From positions 62,001 through 126,000 of the forward strand of contig NZ_OGTP01000013.1 in NCBI RefSeq assembly GCF_900258035.1: DNA of 64,000 bases, written 5' to 3'. The position numbers were made by a program, and so were the translations under genes. Below are positions 39,170 to 50,687 of this stretch, one piece after another. The first letter of the stretch is position 1. Each line of letters begins with the position of its first letter. The notes below the pieces were generated by a model. It worked only from the letters and a program-made list of their open reading frames with translations. It made no database searches and was not told the origin of the DNA. The stretch is from Caballeronia novacaledonica. Its GTDB lineage: Bacteria > Pseudomonadota > Gammaproteobacteria > Burkholderiales > Burkholderiaceae.

Positions 39170-39352
39170 GGCGTGACCGGTAAGCAGTGAGCGATGCGCG
39201 CGAGGCGAAAAGCGCCTGCGAGCGCGGCATCGGAAGACATCGAACGGACGCGAAGCAAGCTGACGATTATAGCGCGGCGCCCTGGCCCGGAAGCGGGCGG
39301 CGGCGCGCGGCACGAGGGACGAAAGTGTGCAAATGAAGAAGGATGCAGTGCA

Positions 39353-40330
39353 ATGACGCGTAGCCTTGGCAACGCATGGCCGACGCTCGCGATCATGCTG
39401 GGCGCGTCGGTGTGGGGCCTCGTCTGGTACCCGATGCGCATGCTCGCCGCGATGGGCCTTTCCGGCACCGCCGCCAGCGCGACGACGAGCGCCGCCGCGT
39501 GCATCTTCGTGCTGCTCGCGAAACGCCGCTCGATCAGCACGCTGTCCTGGCACTGGCTGCTCGTCGCGCTCGGCGTGGCGGCGGGCGTGACGAATATCGG
39601 CTTCGTGTGGGGCGCGATCCACGGTCAGGTGATGCGCGTGCTGCTCCTCTTCTATCTGACGCCCGCGTGGACCGCGATCTTCGCGCACTTCATCCTGAAA
39701 GAGCGACTGACCCGCGCCGATGCCGCGCTCTCGCTGCTCTCGCTCGCGGGCGCCGTGACGATGCTCTGGTCGCCCGAGCTCGGCATGCCGCTGCCCGCCG
39801 GTCTCGCGGAATGGGCGGGCCTCGTCGGCGGCATGGGCTTCGCGATGAGCAACGTGCTCGTCGTCAAGATCACGCGCACCTTGCCCGCGATGAAGCCCGA
39901 GATGCGCACGGCCGTGATCTTCGGCGGCGCGGCGCTGATCGCTTGCGCCGTCACGCTGTTCGAGCCGATGCCCGCGCCGCCCGCCGCCGCGCTTCTGCCC
40001 ACGGTGACGTTCATCGTGATCGGGCTGGGCGTCGTGCTCGCGGGCAACAACATGATCGTGCAGCTCGGGCTCGCGCGCGTGCCGGCCAATCGCGCGTCGA
40101 TCATCATGCTCTTCGAGCTCGTCGTCACCGCGCTCTCGGCGTGGCTCTTCGCGGGCGAAGTGCCCGGTCCGCGCGAATGGGCGGGCGGCGCGTGCATCGT
40201 CGTGGCGTGCGTGCTGTCCGCATGGCTGCACCGGCAGGGCGGGGAGCGCGCGTCTTCCGCGCCTGAAGCGCCCGGCATCGCGAAAGACGCGCCGGAAAGC
40301 AAAAAGAAATCGACTCGTGCGATGGTATGA
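39353..40330 (+). CDS. EamA-type drug/metabolite transporter
   Basis: The 325-residue membrane protein has about ten transmembrane helices arranged as two EamA repeats: residues ~10-145 and ~155-295. The conserved YLTPAWTAIFAHFILKERLT at the end of the first repeat is typical of DMT permeases. The last 35 residues are a charged cytoplasmic tail. The substrate cannot be read. It diverges from dapC, so export of an amino acid is conceivable but only by position. The ATG at 39353 has a weak ribosome site (AGAAGGATG). Confidence 0.85.
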   Translation: MTRSLGNAWPTLAIMLGASVWGLVWYPMRMLAAMGLSGTAASATTSAAACIFVLLAKRRSISTLSWHWLLVALGVAAGVTNIGFVWGAIHGQVMRVLLLFYLTPAWTAIFAHFILKERLTRADAALSLLSLAGAVTMLWSPELGMPLPAGLAEWAGLVGGMGFAMSNVLVVKITRTLPAMKPEMRTAVIFGGAALIACAVTLFEPMPAPPAAALLPTVTFIVIGLGVVLAGNNMIVQLGLARVPANRASIIMLFELVVTALSAWLFAGEVPGPREWAGGACIVVACVLSAWLHRQGGERASSAPEAPGIAKDAPESKKKSTRAMV

Positions 40331-40455
40331 TGGTGTCCGCTTCGCCGGGACACGCTGCGAGTTGCCGTGTAGCGTGACCGAATGCGATCGACGGGCCGCA
40401 ATGCGGCTCGTCTGCTATCTATCCTCCGTCATCAATTCCAAACAGCGATATCGCC

Positions 40456-43400
40456 GTGCGTCTGACCTCGATAAAACTCGCTGGCTTCAAGTCCTTCGTC
40501 GATCCCACGCATTTCCAGGTCCCCGGCCAGCTCGTCGGCGTGGTGGGGCCGAATGGCTGTGGCAAGTCCAACATCATCGACGCCGTGCGCTGGGTGCTCG
40601 GCGAATCGCGCGCTTCCGAGTTGCGCGGCGAATCGATGCAGGACGTGATCTTCAATGGATCGACGGCACGCAAGCCCGGCAGCCGGGCCAGCGTGGAACT
40701 CATATTCGATAACGCCGACGGCCGCGCCGCCGGTCAGTGGAGCAGCTACGGCGAGATCGCCGTGAAGCGCGTGCTCACGCGCGACGGCACCTCCAGCTAC
40801 TACATCAACAATCTGCCCGCGCGACGCCGCGACATTCAGGACATCTTCCTCGGCACGGGCCTCGGTCCGCGCGCCTACGCGATCATCGGGCAGGGCATGA
40901 TCGCGCGCATCATCGAGGCGAAGCCGGAAGAACTGCGCGTGTTTCTCGAAGAAGCCGCCGGCGTGTCGAAGTACAAGGAGCGCCGCCGCGAGACCGAGAA
41001 TCGTCTGCATGACACGCGCGAGAATCTGACGCGCGTGGAGGACATCGTCCGCGAACTGTCGACCAATCTCGAGAAGCTCGAAGGGCAGGCGGTCGTCGCA
41101 ACGAAGTACAAGGAACTGCAGGCCGAGGGCGAAGAAAAGCAGCGTCTGCTGTGGCTCCTGCGCAAAAAGGAAGCGGGCAACGAAGCCGAGCGCCAGCAGC
41201 GCGCGATCCGCGAGGCGCAGGTCGAGCTCGAGGCGCAGACCGCGCGTCTGCGTGAAGTCGAAGCGCAACTGGAAACGCTGCGCGTCGCGCACTACAGCGC
41301 GAGCGACGCAATGCAGGGCGCGCAAGGCTCGCTCTACGAAGCCAATGCCGAAGTGAGCCGGCTGGAGGCGGAGATCCGCTTCATCGTCGAGTCGCGCAAT
41401 CGCGTGCAGGCGCAGATCGCCGCGCTCACCGCGCAGCGCGAGCAATGGCAGGTGCAGGCGCAGAAGGCGCGCGACGAAATCGACACCGCCACCGAAGCGC
41501 TCGCCGAAGGTGAAGAAAAAGCCGCCATCGCACAGGAAAATGCCGCCGCGAAGCACGACGCGCTCCCCGCGCTCGAAGCCCGCTGGCGCGACGCGCAGGC
41601 CCAACTGAACGAAGAGCGCGCGGGCATCGCGCGCGCGGAGCAGTCGCTGAAGCTCGAAGCGGCGCATCAGCGCAATGCGGATCAGCAGCTTCAGCAATTG
41701 CAGCAGCGTCAGGAGCGCTTGAAGGGCGAAGCGAAAGGGCTGGACGCGCCCGACGAAGCGCATCTCGAAGAGTTGCGCATGCAGCTCGCCGAAAACGAAG
41801 AGATTCTCGCCGAAGCGCAAGCGCGCCTCGCCGACGCTCAAGAGACGGCGCCGCGTCTGGACGCCGAGCGCCGCGCGGCGCAAGAGCGCGTGCAGAAGGA
41901 AAGCGCGCAGATTCATCAGCTCGAAGCGCGCCTCGCCGCGTTGAAGCAGCTTCAGGAAAGCGTGCAGACCGAAGGCAAGATCCAGCCGTGGCTCGACAAG
42001 CACGAGCTCGGCGCGCTGCCGCGTCTGTGGAAAAAGCTGCACGTCGAGACCGGCTGGGAAGGGGCGCTCGAATCCGTGCTGCGCGAGCGTCTGGCCGCGC
42101 TCGAAGTATCGAATCTGGATTGGGTCAAGGCGTTCGCCACCGATGCGCCGCCCGCCAAGCTCGCGTTCTATTCGCCGCCCGTCGCGGGCAAGCCGGTTCA
42201 GACGCCCGAAGGCTTGCGACCGCTGCTGTCGCTCGTGCGCATCGACGATCCGGGCCTGCGCGCCGTGCTGAACGAATGGCTCGCCACGACGTTCATCGTC
42301 GACGATATCGCGCAGGCGCTCGCCTCGCGCAATCAGTTGCCGGAAGGCGGCGCGTTCGTCGTGAAGGCGGGACACATCGTGACGCGCGTGGGCGTGCAAC
42401 TGTACGCGTCGGATTCCGAGCAGTCGGGGATGCTCGCGCGCGCTCAGGAAATCGAGAATCTGACGAAGCAGGTCCGCGCGCAAGCATTGCTGTCCGACGA
42501 AGCGAAGGCCAACGCCGTGCGCGCCGATGCCGCGCACACGCAAGGCTCGCAGACGCTCGCCGAGGCGCGCGCCGCCGCGGAGCGCGCCACGCAACGCGTC
42601 CACGCATTGCAGCTCGACGTGCTGAAGCTCGCCCAGGCGCACGAACGCTATACGCAGCGCAACACGCAGATCGGCGAGGAACTGGAAGAGATCGCCGCGC
42701 AGGTCGAAGAGCAGCGCGCGCTCCGGGCCGAATCGGAAGCCGCGTTCGAACGCCACGACGGCGAGATCGCGCAATTGCAGGCGCGTTTCGAAGACAACCA
42801 GCTCGCGTTCGAATCGCTCGACGAAGAACTCACGAACGCGCGTCACGCACTGCGCGAACTGGAGCGCGCCGCGAGCGACGCGAGCTTCGCCGTGCGCGGC
42901 CTGTCCGCGAAAATCGACGAGTACCGGCGCAACATCGACACGGCGCACGATCAGAGCGAGCGCATCGCGGGCACGCTGGAAGACGCGCGCGCCGAGCTCG
43001 AAACGATCAACGAGCAGACCGCGCAAACCGGCCTGCAGGACGCGCTCGAAGTGCGCGCGGCGCGCGAGGAGTCGCTGCATGCGGCGCGCGTCGAACTGGA
43101 CGATCTCACCGCGCGTCTGCGTCAGGCCGACGAGCAGCGTCTCATGGCCGAACGCTCGTTGCAGCCGCTGCGCGACAGGATCAACGAACTGCAATTGAAG
43201 GAGCAGGCCGCGCGCATCAGCGGCGAGCAGTTCGTCGAACAATTGCAGGCGGCGGGCGTCGATGAAGCCGAACTCGCGGAAAAGCTCACGCCGGACATGA
43301 AGCCATCGTATCTGCAAGGCGAAGTCACGCGCCTGAACAACGCGATCACGGCGCTCGGCCCCGTCAACATGGCCGCGCTCGAAGAACTCGCGGCGGCGAC

Positions 43401-43971
43401 CGAGCGCAAGCATTTCCTCGATGCGCAATCGGCCGATCTGAACGACGCCATCGGCACGCTGGAAGACGCGATCCAGAAGATCGACCAGGAAACGCGCGCG
43501 CTCTTGCAAGGCACGTTCGACGAGGTGAACCGTCACTTCGGCGAACTGTTCCCGCGCCTCTTTGGCGGCGGGCAGGCGAAGCTCATCATGACCGGCGACG
43601 AAATCCTCGACGCCGGCGTGCAGGTCATGGCGCAGCCGCCCGGCAAGAAGAATTCGACGATTCACCTGCTCTCGGGCGGCGAGAAGGCGCTCACCGCGAC
43701 CGCGCTCGTGTTCGCGATGTTCCAGTTGAATCCCGCGCCGTTCTGTCTGCTCGACGAGGTGGACGCGCCGCTCGACGACGCGAACACGGAGCGCTTCGCG
43801 AACCTCGTCCGCGCGATGGCTGCCAAGACGCAGTTCCTGTTCATTTCGCACAACAAGATCGCGATGGAAATGGCGCAGCAACTGATCGGCGTGACGATGC
43901 AGGAGCAGGGCGTGTCGCGCATCGTTGCGGTGGACATGGAAGCCGCGGCGGGTTTCGCGCAGAACGGCTGA
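40456..43971 (+). CDS. smc: Chromosome partition protein SMC
   Basis: The 1171-residue SMC ATPase has Walker A at GPNGCGKSN (residues 31-39), two long Glu/Gln/Ala-rich coiled coils (about 170-500 and 660-1000), a hinge near 515-640, and the C-terminal head with LLSGGEKALTATALVFAMF and the Walker B CLLDEVDAPLDDAN. It compacts and segregates chromosomes with ScpAB. The start is GTG (MRLTSIKLAGFKSFVDPT). It is the first of smc-zipA-ligA-def. Confidence 0.95.
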   Translation: MRLTSIKLAGFKSFVDPTHFQVPGQLVGVVGPNGCGKSNIIDAVRWVLGESRASELRGESMQDVIFNGSTARKPGSRASVELIFDNADGRAAGQWSSYGEIAVKRVLTRDGTSSYYINNLPARRRDIQDIFLGTGLGPRAYAIIGQGMIARIIEAKPEELRVFLEEAAGVSKYKERRRETENRLHDTRENLTRVEDIVRELSTNLEKLEGQAVVATKYKELQAEGEEKQRLLWLLRKKEAGNEAERQQRAIREAQVELEAQTARLREVEAQLETLRVAHYSASDAMQGAQGSLYEANAEVSRLEAEIRFIVESRNRVQAQIAALTAQREQWQVQAQKARDEIDTATEALAEGEEKAAIAQENAAAKHDALPALEARWRDAQAQLNEERAGIARAEQSLKLEAAHQRNADQQLQQLQQRQERLKGEAKGLDAPDEAHLEELRMQLAENEEILAEAQARLADAQETAPRLDAERRAAQERVQKESAQIHQLEARLAALKQLQESVQTEGKIQPWLDKHELGALPRLWKKLHVETGWEGALESVLRERLAALEVSNLDWVKAFATDAPPAKLAFYSPPVAGKPVQTPEGLRPLLSLVRIDDPGLRAVLNEWLATTFIVDDIAQALASRNQLPEGGAFVVKAGHIVTRVGVQLYASDSEQSGMLARAQEIENLTKQVRAQALLSDEAKANAVRADAAHTQGSQTLAEARAAAERATQRVHALQLDVLKLAQAHERYTQRNTQIGEELEEIAAQVEEQRALRAESEAAFERHDGEIAQLQARFEDNQLAFESLDEELTNARHALRELERAASDASFAVRGLSAKIDEYRRNIDTAHDQSERIAGTLEDARAELETINEQTAQTGLQDALEVRAAREESLHAARVELDDLTARLRQADEQRLMAERSLQPLRDRINELQLKEQAARISGEQFVEQLQAAGVDEAELAEKLTPDMKPSYLQGEVTRLNNAITALGPVNMAALEELAAATERKHFLDAQSADLNDAIGTLEDAIQKIDQETRALLQGTFDEVNRHFGELFPRLFGGGQAKLIMTGDEILDAGVQVMAQPPGKKNSTIHLLSGGEKALTATALVFAMFQLNPAPFCLLDEVDAPLDDANTERFANLVRAMAAKTQFLFISHNKIAMEMAQQLIGVTMQEQGVSRIVAVDMEAAAGFAQNG

Positions 43972-44119
43972 CGTTCTGCGCCGGATTTGACTTGAGTGAA
44001 GGCCGGACGACGTTCCGGCAACGTGCGTCACGGCGCGGAGTGCGCGCATCGGCCGGAGGGCGCGATGCGTGCGACAGATCGCGCGGCGCTTCGTAACCTG
44101 AAAGATTGATGGAGCCTGC

Positions 44120-45370
44120 ATGGACGAGTTGACACTCGGTTTGATTGGAGCCGGAGCCGTGGTGGTGGGCGGCGTGGTCGTGTACAACGCGTGGCAGAGC
44201 GCGAAGGTGCGTCGGAAAATGCCGCGCCCCATGCCCGACGAAGCGGCCGATGCGCTCGCGCGCCAGGAAGCCGACGACGAACAGCCGTTCATCGAGCCCG
44301 TGCGCCAGTCGCGGCGCGAGCCGGTCGCGGGCGATGCCGATTCCGCCGACGATCAGCCGCGCGATACGCGCGTCGAACCGAGCTTCGGCGGCGAGAATCC
44401 GGCGGTGCCGGTCGCACCGGCCGACACGGCCGTCGATCTTCAAGCCGAGGCGACTTCGGCCAACGGCGCCGCACAGGAAGCCGAACGCGAAATCGAGGAC
44501 GAGCGCACCGAACCGGTGATGCCCGCTGCGACCACGATTTCCTCGGCGCCGCCGGCGGTCGTGGACCGGCGCATCGACTGCGTCGTGCCGATTCGCCTCG
44601 CCGCGCCGGTCGCGGGCGATCGCGTGATTCCGCTCGCGCAGCGTCTGCGCCGGGCGGGCACGAAGCCCGTCACGATCGAAGGCAAGGCCGAGGGCGAAGC
44701 CACGTGGGAATTGCCGCGCAACGGCGCGCGCTATGACGAGCTGCGCGCGGCCGCGCAACTCGCGAACCGCAGCGGTCCGCTCAACGAGCTCGAATTCTCC
44801 GAGTTCGTGACGGGCGTGCAGCGCTTGGCCGATGCCATCGACGGCGCGCCGGAATTCCCCGACATGATGGAAACCGTCGGCATGGCGCGCGAGCTCGACG
44901 CGTTCGCCGCGCAATGCGACGCGCAGCTCTCGATCAATATCCTCTCCGACGGCGCGCCGTGGTCCGCGAACTACGTGCAGGCGGTGGCGTCGCAGGACGG
45001 CCTGCTGTTGTCGCGTGACGGCACGCGTTTCGTGAAGCTCGACGCCAAGCAGAACCCCGTCTTCATGCTCCAGTTCGGCGACACCAATTTTCTGCGCGAC
45101 GACCTCACCTACAAGGGCGGCCAGATGATCACGCTGGTGCTCGACGTGCCCGTCGCCGACGAGGACATTCTGCCGTTCCGCCTGATGTGCGATTACGCGA
45201 AGTCGCTGTCGGAGCGCATCGGCGCGCGCGTCGTCGACGATCAGCGCCGGCCGCTGCCCGAGTCCGCGCTGCTCGCCATCGAAAAGCAGTTGATGACGCT
45301 GTATGCGAAGCTGGAGCAGGCGGGCATGCCGGCCGGATCGCCTGCGACGCGGCGTCTTTTCAGCCAGTAA
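44120..45370 (+). CDS. zipA: Cell division protein ZipA
   Basis: The 416-residue protein has an N-terminal transmembrane segment (LTLGLIGAGAVVVGGVVVYNAW, residues 4-25), a long acidic, Ala/Glu/Pro-rich linker, and a C-terminal FtsZ-binding domain (about residues 270-400, from LSINILSDGAPWSANYVQAV to MCDYAKSLSERIGARVVDD). This is the ZipA layout: inner-membrane anchor tethering FtsZ to the septum. The smc-zipA-ligA order is also seen in other proteobacteria. Confidence 0.88.
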   Translation: MDELTLGLIGAGAVVVGGVVVYNAWQSAKVRRKMPRPMPDEAADALARQEADDEQPFIEPVRQSRREPVAGDADSADDQPRDTRVEPSFGGENPAVPVAPADTAVDLQAEATSANGAAQEAEREIEDERTEPVMPAATTISSAPPAVVDRRIDCVVPIRLAAPVAGDRVIPLAQRLRRAGTKPVTIEGKAEGEATWELPRNGARYDELRAAAQLANRSGPLNELEFSEFVTGVQRLADAIDGAPEFPDMMETVGMARELDAFAAQCDAQLSINILSDGAPWSANYVQAVASQDGLLLSRDGTRFVKLDAKQNPVFMLQFGDTNFLRDDLTYKGGQMITLVLDVPVADEDILPFRLMCDYAKSLSERIGARVVDDQRRPLPESALLAIEKQLMTLYAKLEQAGMPAGSPATRRLFSQ

Positions 45371-45416
45371 GCGTTCATGCGCGCGGCTCGCGACGCGCGC
45401 CCGCTGCAAGATCATC

Positions 45417-45442
45417 GCGCCCCGGACGGGGCGCTTTTCTTT
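45417..45442 (+). terminator. Terminator after zipA
   Basis: The stem GCGCCCC/GGGGCGC with loop GGAC is followed by TTTTCTTT, 47 bp past the zipA stop codon. ligA therefore probably has its own promoter in the following 120 bp. Confidence 0.8.
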
Positions 45443-45534
45443 GCATGCGCGCCGCCGCACCGACGCCCGCACTTAGGCCGTTCAGCCGATGCCACGATTT
45501 TCCGATCTTCTGAGACAATCGAACGGTCGGTTGA

Positions 45535-48170
<2,636 letters not shown>

Positions 48171-48208
48171 GGTTGCGCCGTTCGAATCGCAAGGGAAACA
48201 CGAGGAAG

Positions 48209-48234
48209 GCCGCTTCGGGAGAAGCGGCTTTTTT
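48209..48234 (+). terminator. Terminator after def
   Basis: The stem GCCGCTTC/GAAGCGGC with loop GGGA is followed by six T residues, 38 bp past the def stop codon. Confidence 0.9.
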
Positions 48235-48471
48235 CTACGCCAACGTTTTCGAGCTGCCGCTGATTTCCGGCTGACGGAACAGCGCGACGTGCTCCGGATT
48301 CGCGGATGCCTGGAGGCGTCCGTCGGGCAGGCGGGCAATGACCATTTCCCCGATACCGGGGCTCATCACGACGACTTCGTCGCGCAGGGCAAGCAGGGCT
48401 TCGAGCCGTCGTCGGCCGCTCACGATCTCCAGACCGGTTCCTGTCTCACGAACGATGATCTCAACTGACAT
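48235..48471 (-). CDS. 78-residue orphan with a ParB-like core motif
   Basis: I do not recognise a named family. The protein starts MSVEIIVRETGTGLEIVSGRRRLEALLAL, which resembles the ParB/sulfiredoxin-like core (strand, G-x-x-I-V-x-G-x-R-R-x-x-A-helix), where ParB proteins bind CTP through the RR motif. No helix-turn-helix follows; the rest (MVIARLPDGRLQAS, HVALFRQPEI) could form a small beta sheet. A GGAG lies 9 bp before the ATG, so it is probably translated. It lies between the def terminator and the pseudouridine synthase gene. Function is unknown; the ParB link is inferred from about 30 residues. Confidence 0.6.
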   Translation of the reverse strand: MSVEIIVRETGTGLEIVSGRRRLEALLALRDEVVVMSPGIGEMVIARLPDGRLQASANPEHVALFRQPEISGSSKTLA

Positions 48472-48610
48472 GGCGATTCTCCATCAATGCCGTTCAATGC
48501 TGCCGATCCTGCCGCCGTCCACCTCGATCGACGAGGCCGCGCGGCGCGCATCCTCCTGAAAGATGTAACGGATCGATGATTCATTTTCTTTAGCCAAAAA
48601 GCGGCCGAAA

Positions 48611-48642
48611 ACGAAAAGGCACGACCGGGATTGCATCGTGCC
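48611..48642. terminator. Terminator downstream of the pseudouridine synthase gene
   Basis: The stem GGCACGA/TCGTGCC (11-base loop) is flanked by GATTTTT on the plus strand and, read on the minus strand, by TTTTCGTTTT, so it can act both ways. A second perfect hairpin (11-bp stem GACGCCGCACG, loop GACAAG) lies at 48682-48709, right after the stop codon, without a T-run. Confidence 0.65.
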
Positions 48643-48719
48643 GATTTTTCCGCTGGAACGTCGTATTTTTGCGACGCAGCAGACGCCGCACGGACAAGCG
48701 TGCGGCGTCGCTGCCTGGC

Positions 48720-50681
48720 TCAGAAAGTCTCGTTCGGCGCGAGATAGCGCCACTGACCGGGCGGCAGCGAGCCGAGCGTGACGTGGCCCATGCGAATGCG
48801 TTTCAGGCCGACGACTTCCAGCCCGACCAGCTCGCACATCCGGCGAATCTGCCGTTTCTTGCCTTCGCGCAGCACGAAGCGAAGCTGCTCGCCGTTCTGC
48901 CAGCTCACTTGCGCGGTCTTGAGCGGCACGCCGTCGAGTTCGAGGCCGTGGCGCAGGAGCGCGAGCTTTTCGGCGGGCAGATGCTGCTCGACATCGACCG
49001 TATGCTCGCCGAAGCGCACGCGCACGAGGTACTCCTTGTCGACTTCCGAATGGCCGCCGATCAGTTGCTTCGCGATGCGGCCGTCCTGCGTGAGCACGAG
49101 AAGCCCGGTGGAATCGATGTCGAGACGGCCGGCCGGCGCGAGCGTGCGCAGATGTCCCGGCGCGAAACGAATGCCCGAGCGATCTTCGTCCCAGTGATTG
49201 GCCTGGTTGATGAGCGTGACCGCGGGCTCGTAGCCGTCTTCCGCCTGACCCGACACGTAGCCGACCGGCTTGTGCAGCAGGATCGTGACCAGTTGCGACT
49301 GCGCCGAACGCGCCGCGGGCAGGACCTCGACGTTCTGGGTTGGACGGATGCGCGTGCCGAGCGTGTCGACGACTTCTCCGTCGACGAGCACCCAGCCCTT
49401 CTCGATCCATTCGTCGGCTTCGCGGCGCGAGCAGAGGCCGAGTTCCGACATCACTTTCGACAGACGCACGAGACCGTCGTGGTGGTCGCGGTGCTTCGGT
49501 GTGGATTCGGTGAGGGGGGCGGCGGGCTTGCGTGCTTCGCTACGATCGTCGCGTTTGGCAAACGGTCGGTCGTCGTCACGGCGCGTGGGGCGCGTGCCTG
49601 GTGCGCGATCGTCACGCGATTTGAACGGGCGACGTTCGTCGCTGCCTGCTGGTCGCTCGCCACGCGCAGGCGGACGGCCTTCGAAGGATTTGCGTGGACC
49701 GCGATCGCCGAAATCGTCGCCGCGCGGCTTAAACGGGCGACGTTCGTCGCTGCCCGCTGGTCGTTCGCCGCGCGCAGGCGGACGGCCTTCGAACGATTTA
49801 CGCGGACCGCGATCGCCGAACGCAGGACGCGAATCATCGCCACGCGGCTTGAACGGGCGACGTTCGTCACTGCCCGCTGGTCGTTCGCCGCGCGCAGGCG
49901 GACGGCCTTCGAAGGACCTGCGCGGGCCGCGATCACCAAAATCATCGCCACGCGGCTTGAACGGACGACGTTCATCGCCATCCGCCGGTCGCTCGCCGCG
50001 TGCAGGCGGACGGCCTTCAAACGATTTACGCGGACCGCGATCGCCAAAATCGTCGCCACGCGGCTTGAACGGACGACGTTCATCACCGCCCGCCGGCCGT
50101 TCACCACGCGCCGGCGGACGGCCTTCGAACGATTTACGTGGACCGCGATCGCCAAAATCATCGCCACGCGGCTTGAACGGACGACGTTCATCACCGCCCG
50201 CCGGCCGCTCGCCGCGCGCAGGTGGCCGGCCTTCGAACGATTTGCGCGGACCGCGATCGCCAAAATCGTCGCCACGCGGCTTGAACGGACGACGTTCATC
50301 ACCGCCCGCCGGCCGCTCGCCACGCGCCGGCGGACGACCTTCAAACGATTTACGCGGACCGCGATCGCCAAAATCATCGCCACGCGGCTTGAACGGACGA
50401 CGTTCATCACCGCCCGCCGGCCGCTCGCCACGCGCAGGCGGACGACCTTCGAACGACTTACGCGGACCGCGATCCCCAAACGCAGGACGCGAATCGTCAC
50501 CACGCGGCTTGAACGCGCGCCCTTCGCGCTTTTCAAATGCCGGCTGGCTCGCGCGCTTGGGATGCGCCTCTTCCGGCGCCGTCGCGCGAACGGGCTTGCG
50601 CCCGGTGACCGTGCCGGCTCGAACCGGTGAACGCGTCGCCGATGTGGGACGCGGATGTTTGGCTGTCAGTTTGACGCGCAT
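48720..50681 (-). CDS. RsuA/RluB-family pseudouridine synthase with tandem-repeat N-terminus
   Basis: The 653-residue protein is about twice the usual 250-300 residues. The C-terminal ~250 residues are the enzyme: S4 domain (LVRLSKVMSELGLCSRREADEWIEKGWVLVDG), catalytic GRLDIDSTGLLVLTQDG with its aspartate, and KKRQIRRMCELVGLEVVGLKRIRMG. The last motif resembles RluF more than RluB, but I will not assign a position on the rRNA. Residues 75-357 are eight Arg/Pro/Gly/Asp-rich repeats. It starts 6 bp after glnD on the same strand, so it is in its operon. GGTG/GAG spacing before ATG 50681 is weak. Confidence 0.88.
   Translation of the reverse strand: MRVKLTAKHPRPTSATRSPVRAGTVTGRKPVRATAPEEAHPKRASQPAFEKREGRAFKPRGDDSRPAFGDRGPRKSFEGRPPARGERPAGGDERRPFKPRGDDFGDRGPRKSFEGRPPARGERPAGGDERRPFKPRGDDFGDRGPRKSFEGRPPARGERPAGGDERRPFKPRGDDFGDRGPRKSFEGRPPARGERPAGGDERRPFKPRGDDFGDRGPRKSFEGRPPARGERPADGDERRPFKPRGDDFGDRGPRRSFEGRPPARGERPAGSDERRPFKPRGDDSRPAFGDRGPRKSFEGRPPARGERPAGSDERRPFKPRGDDFGDRGPRKSFEGRPPARGERPAGSDERRPFKSRDDRAPGTRPTRRDDDRPFAKRDDRSEARKPAAPLTESTPKHRDHHDGLVRLSKVMSELGLCSRREADEWIEKGWVLVDGEVVDTLGTRIRPTQNVEVLPAARSAQSQLVTILLHKPVGYVSGQAEDGYEPAVTLINQANHWDEDRSGIRFAPGHLRTLAPAGRLDIDSTGLLVLTQDGRIAKQLIGGHSEVDKEYLVRVRFGEHTVDVEQHLPAEKLALLRHGLELDGVPLKTAQVSWQNGEQLRFVLREGKKRQIRRMCELVGLEVVGLKRIRMGHVTLGSLPPGQWRYLAPNETF
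49611..50459 (-). repeat. Coding tandem repeat, 108-bp units (8 copies)
   Basis: Eight units encode KSFEGRPPARGERPAG- plus a DERRPFKPRGDDFGDRGPR-type half, 36 residues each; the sixth unit has a four-residue insertion (SRPA) giving 40 residues and the last unit is partial. Units are nearly identical in protein, and close at DNA level, with scattered silent changes. Frame is kept throughout, so copy-number change would not break the gene. Confidence 0.9.
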
Positions 50682-50687
50682 AAAGTC

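Noticed and set aside
40432..44292. A very long open frame (over 1200 codons) on the minus strand opposite smc
   Set aside because: It is antisense to a clear SMC ATPase with all motifs. GC-rich codon bias removes stop codons from the opposite strand, and the translation is Arg/Leu/Glu-rich without any recognisable domain.
49611..50459. Possible CRISPR-like array
   Set aside because: The units are 108 bp, contiguous, in frame and coding; there are no unique spacers.
48669..50630. Long plus-strand frame with a repetitive TAIAKIIATRLERTTF-type protein
   Set aside because: It is the antisense reading of the 108-bp repeat in the pseudouridine synthase gene; the periodicity comes from the coding repeat.
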